From Spirochaetaceae bacterium (GTDB lineage: Bacteria > Spirochaetota > Spirochaetia > Treponematales > Rectinemataceae), in contig JAEUJG010000319.1 of assembly GCA_016794765.1 (NCBI GenBank), positions 1 to 13,636 on the forward strand: a stretch of 13,636 bases of DNA. Direction: 5' to 3'. A program made the translations under genes and the position numbers. The notes under the pieces are model-generated. The model worked only from the letters and a program-made list of their open reading frames with translations. It was not told where the DNA came from and made no database searches. Below are positions 11,486-13,636 of this stretch, in pieces; position 1 is the stretch's first letter; each line of letters begins with the position of its first letter.

Positions 11486-12628
11486 ATGAAGAGATTCGGC
11501 ATCTTCTTCATGGTTCTCGCGGTGGCGTGCATGCTGCCCGGCGCGGCCTTCGCGCAGAAGATCGTCAAGTTCGGCGTCTTCGAGCCCCTCACGGGCGCCA
11601 ACGCCGCCGGCGGCGCGGAAGAGCTCGACGGCATCCGCCTCGCGCAGTCCCTCTACCCGACCGTCAAGGTCGGCGGGGTCGAGTACAAGATCGAGCTCGC
11701 GATCGCCGACAACAAGTCGGACAAGGTCGAGGCCGCGAACGCCGGCCAGAGCCTCGTGGACCGCGACAAGGTCCAGGTCGTCCTCGGCTCCTGGGGCTCC
11801 GGCCTCTCGATGGCGGCGGGCCCGATCTTCCGCGACGCCAAGATCCCGGCGATCGGCCTCTCCTGCACGAACCCCCTCGTCACGAAGGGCAACGAGTACT
11901 ACTTCCGCGTCTGCTTCCTCGATCCCTTCCAGGGCACCGTGATGGCCACCTACGCCAACAAGAACCTCAAGGCCAAGAAGGCCGTCATCATCCGCGAAGT
12001 CTCCAACGACTACTCCGTCGGCCTCGCCAAGTTCTTCTCCGACAACTTCGTAAAGCTCACCGGCGACAAGGCCGCGATCCTCGCGACCCTCAACTACAAC
12101 ACCGGCGACCAGGACTTCTCCGCCCAGCTCACCCAGATCAAGAGCCTCAAGCCGGACGTCATCTTCGCGCCGGGCAACTACACCGAGAGCGCCCTCATCA
12201 TCAAGCAGGCCCGCGAGCTCGGCATCAAGACGCCCTTCCTCGGCGGCGACACCTGGGAGATCGCCGAATTCATCAACGTCGGCAAGACCGCCGTCGAAGG
12301 CGCCGTCATGTCGACCTTCTTCGACAACGACGCGCCCCTGACCCCGCTTTCCAAGGTCTTCGTCGCCGAGTACCAGAAGAAGTACGGCAAGCTTCCCTCG
12401 GGAACGGCCGTTCTCGGCTTCGACGGCTACCTCCTCGCGATCGACGCGATCAAGCGCGCCAACAGCGTGGACCCCGTCAAGATCCGCGACGCCATCGCCG
12501 TCACGAAGAACTTCGCCGGCGCTTCCGGCTACATCACCCTCGACGCCGAAGGCGATCCGATCAAGAGCGCCGTCATCAAGGAAGTCAAGGGCGGCAAGTT
12601 CGTCTACAAGGACACGGTCAATCCCTAA
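11486..12628 (+). CDS. livK: Branched-chain amino acid-type ABC transporter substrate-binding protein
   Basis: 380 aa, type-1 periplasmic binding fold (Peripla_BP_6/LivK class). Residues 1-23 are a signal peptide with an AFA/Q cleavage site; Cys15 lacks a proper lipobox, so the mature protein should be soluble in the periplasm. Expected landmarks follow: FGVFEPLTGANAAGG at 29-43, DNKSDKVEAAN at about 71-81, VVLGSWGSGLSMAAGPIF, IPAIGLSCTNPLVT (ligand pocket side), and a YFRVCFLDPFQG segment. The class binds leucine, isoleucine and valine, but relatives bind other amino acids, amides or urea, so the ligand is uncertain. AGGAGG is 6 nt before the ATG. A permease gene of the LivH type follows after 226 bp of hairpin-rich DNA, which supports a LivKHMGF-style operon continuing beyond the window. 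Confidence 0.93.
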   Translation: MKRFGIFFMVLAVACMLPGAAFAQKIVKFGVFEPLTGANAAGGAEELDGIRLAQSLYPTVKVGGVEYKIELAIADNKSDKVEAANAGQSLVDRDKVQVVLGSWGSGLSMAAGPIFRDAKIPAIGLSCTNPLVTKGNEYYFRVCFLDPFQGTVMATYANKNLKAKKAVIIREVSNDYSVGLAKFFSDNFVKLTGDKAAILATLNYNTGDQDFSAQLTQIKSLKPDVIFAPGNYTESALIIKQARELGIKTPFLGGDTWEIAEFINVGKTAVEGAVMSTFFDNDAPLTPLSKVFVAEYQKKYGKLPSGTAVLGFDGYLLAIDAIKRANSVDPVKIRDAIAVTKNFAGASGYITLDAEGDPIKSAVIKEVKGGKFVYKDTVNP

Positions 12629-12665
12629 GGCCGCCATCTCGAACGCGGACGGGACCCCCGCCTGA

Positions 12666-12798
12666 GGGCGTGAGTCCCACGCCCGGCCGGCGCCGTTCAG
12701 GCGCAGGGTCCGGCGACGGCGCCCGCGGCCTTCGGGACCAGCGGTCCCCCAGGCCCGCGGGCGTCGCGCGTTTCCGCGGCCGCCCCTCGCGGGCGGCC
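12666..12798 (+). terminator. Three tandem strong hairpins between livK and livH
   Basis: Hairpin 1: GGGCGTG/CACGCCC (12666-12672 with 12678-12684). Hairpin 2: a 44-nt structure, 12720-12731 pairing with 12751-12763 with one bulged C (12756), and an inner GGGACC/GGTCCC stem (12734-12739 with 12743-12748). Hairpin 3: GGCCGCCC/GGGCGGCC (12778-12785 with 12791-12798). None has a U-tract. They fill the 226-bp gap (12629-12854), which has no ORF, and may protect the livK 3' end or reduce read-through into livH. Confidence 0.6.
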
Positions 12799-12854
12799 CC
12801 AGCCCCAGCGTCCCGAGGCGTCGATCCGCCCCGCGCGCTTCAAGGAATAGCCCT

Positions 12855-13636
12855 ATGGATCCGTCCCTCTTCTTCCAGCAATTGGCCAACGCGCTGAGTC
12901 TCGGAAGCCTGTATTCGCTCATAGCCATCGGCTATACGATGGTCTACGGCATCCTCCGCCTCATCAACTTCGCGCACGGCGACGTGTTCATGCTCGGCGC
13001 GTACATGGCCTTCTACGCGATGACCTCGCTCGCGATGCCCTGGTGGCTCGCCTTCATCCTGGCCATCGCCCTAACCGGACTCTTCGGCATGCTCCTCGAA
13101 CGGGCAGCCTACCGGCCCCTGCGGGATTCGCCCCGCATATCCGTCATGATCAGCGCCATCGGCGCGTCCTTCCTCATCGAGAACCTCGGCGTCGTCGTGT
13201 TCGGCGGCAGGCCCAAGAGCTTCCCGAGCGTGCCGCTCTTCGACACGGTGGTGAACCTCGGGTCGGTCTCCGTGCTTTCGGTGAGCCTCTTCATACCCGT
13301 CATAACCTTCGCGATACTTTTCATCCTCCTGCGGGTCGTGAACCACACGAAGACCGGCATGGCGATGCGCGCCGTCTCCACCGACGTCGAGGCGGCCCGC
13401 CTCATGGCCATCGACGTCAACAAGGTCATCTCCCTGACCTTCGGCATCGGCTCCCTCCTCGCGGCGCTCGGCGGCATCATGTGGTCGATGAAGTACCCGC
13501 AGCTCAATCCCCTCATGGGCATCATGCCCGGCCTCAAGTGCTTCATCGCGGCCGTCATCGGCGGCATCGGCAACATCTTCGGCGCGGTCCTCGGCGGCTT
13601 CCTCCTCGGCTTCATCGAGATCATGGTGATCGCCTT
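12855..13636 (+). CDS. livH: Branched-chain amino acid-type ABC transporter permease LivH (3' end missing)
   Basis: Translated directly: 260 codons are open to the window edge; E. coli LivH has 308 residues, so roughly 50 are missing. It is an inner-membrane permease that would pair with a LivM-type partner. Visible family blocks: LANALSLGSLYSLIAIGYTM at 10-29, LRLINFAHGD at 34-43, LERAAYRPLR at 81-90, HTKTGMAMRAVSTD at 164-177 and GLKCFIAAVIGGIGN at 226-240, the last being the cytoplasmic loop that contacts the ATPase. AAGGA lies about 8 nt before the ATG. It follows livK on the same strand; expression probably depends on read-through of the three hairpins between them. Confidence 0.95.
   Translation, partial: MDPSLFFQQLANALSLGSLYSLIAIGYTMVYGILRLINFAHGDVFMLGAYMAFYAMTSLAMPWWLAFILAIALTGLFGMLLERAAYRPLRDSPRISVMISAIGASFLIENLGVVVFGGRPKSFPSVPLFDTVVNLGSVSVLSVSLFIPVITFAILFILLRVVNHTKTGMAMRAVSTDVEAARLMAIDVNKVISLTFGIGSLLAALGGIMWSMKYPQLNPLMGIMPGLKCFIAAVIGGIGNIFGAVLGGFLLGFIEIMVIA

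Noticed and set aside
11486..11554. LivK as a lipoprotein through Cys15
   Set aside because: Residues 12-15 (AVAC) lack the usual lipobox Leu at -3, and a clear AFA cleavage site follows at 21-23.
11333..12928. A 531-codon minus-strand frame opposite livK
   Set aside because: Antisense to a well-supported binding protein and composed of Asp/Glu/Gly/Val-rich sequence without domains.
1..13636. Mobile element or prophage genes
   Set aside because: No transposase, integrase or phage protein was recognised; only small repeats suggest mobility.

Overview
This is a GC-rich bacterial chromosome segment (by eye roughly two thirds G+C, with G or C at most third codon positions). It carries two cut-off genes at the edges, ten or so complete genes between them, and no rRNA, tRNA, CRISPR array or insertion-sequence transposase that I can see. 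A lipoprotein-type MglB, a type-I signal peptide on LivK, an mglBAC sugar transporter and a COG2509-like flavoprotein would fit a high-GC free-living or gut Spirochaetota member, but no marker gene settles the phylum; treat that as a weak inference.

Minus-strand left half (1-5814): a sigma70-type promoter at 5786-5814 drives mglB-mglA-mglC, a complete galactose/glucose (methyl-galactoside) ABC importer, with a stem-loop between mglB and mglA and tandem hairpins after mglC. Downstream on the same strand are a cytosolic PAS-PAS-GGDEF diguanylate cyclase with an intact inhibitory site, and the first 135 codons of a COG2509-like FAD-dependent dehydrogenase.

Middle (5789-9945): a minus-strand cluster of a WYL-domain regulator, a cysteine-rich DUF3795 protein and a GNAT-YoaP-like acetyltransferase, followed by a 43-bp minisatellite and a second, C-terminally shortened DUF3795 gene that ends inside the mglB promoter. 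Divergent from the WYL regulator is a DinB-fold protein, followed by a TetR-family regulator.

Right (10009-13636): alanine racemase (alr, minus strand), then, divergently, a branched-chain amino acid (LivK/LivH-type) importer: a periplasmic binding protein with a near-consensus promoter, three strong hairpins, and the start of the LivH permease, which runs off the end.

Two patterns cut across the genes. First, four genes (short DUF3795, WYL regulator, DinB, alr) have no Shine-Dalgarno but a -10-like box 6-7 nt before the ATG with a -35-like box 17-18 bp further up, the layout of leaderless transcripts. Second, a 15-nt sequence CGGGGACAGTGCTCG occurs three times, with shorter relatives at two of the same places and at 491-530; two copies lie inside coding sequence (the interdomain linker of the acetyltransferase and the C-terminal tail of the WYL regulator), and another relative supplies the putative -35 of alr. 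This looks like a dispersed REP-like element.
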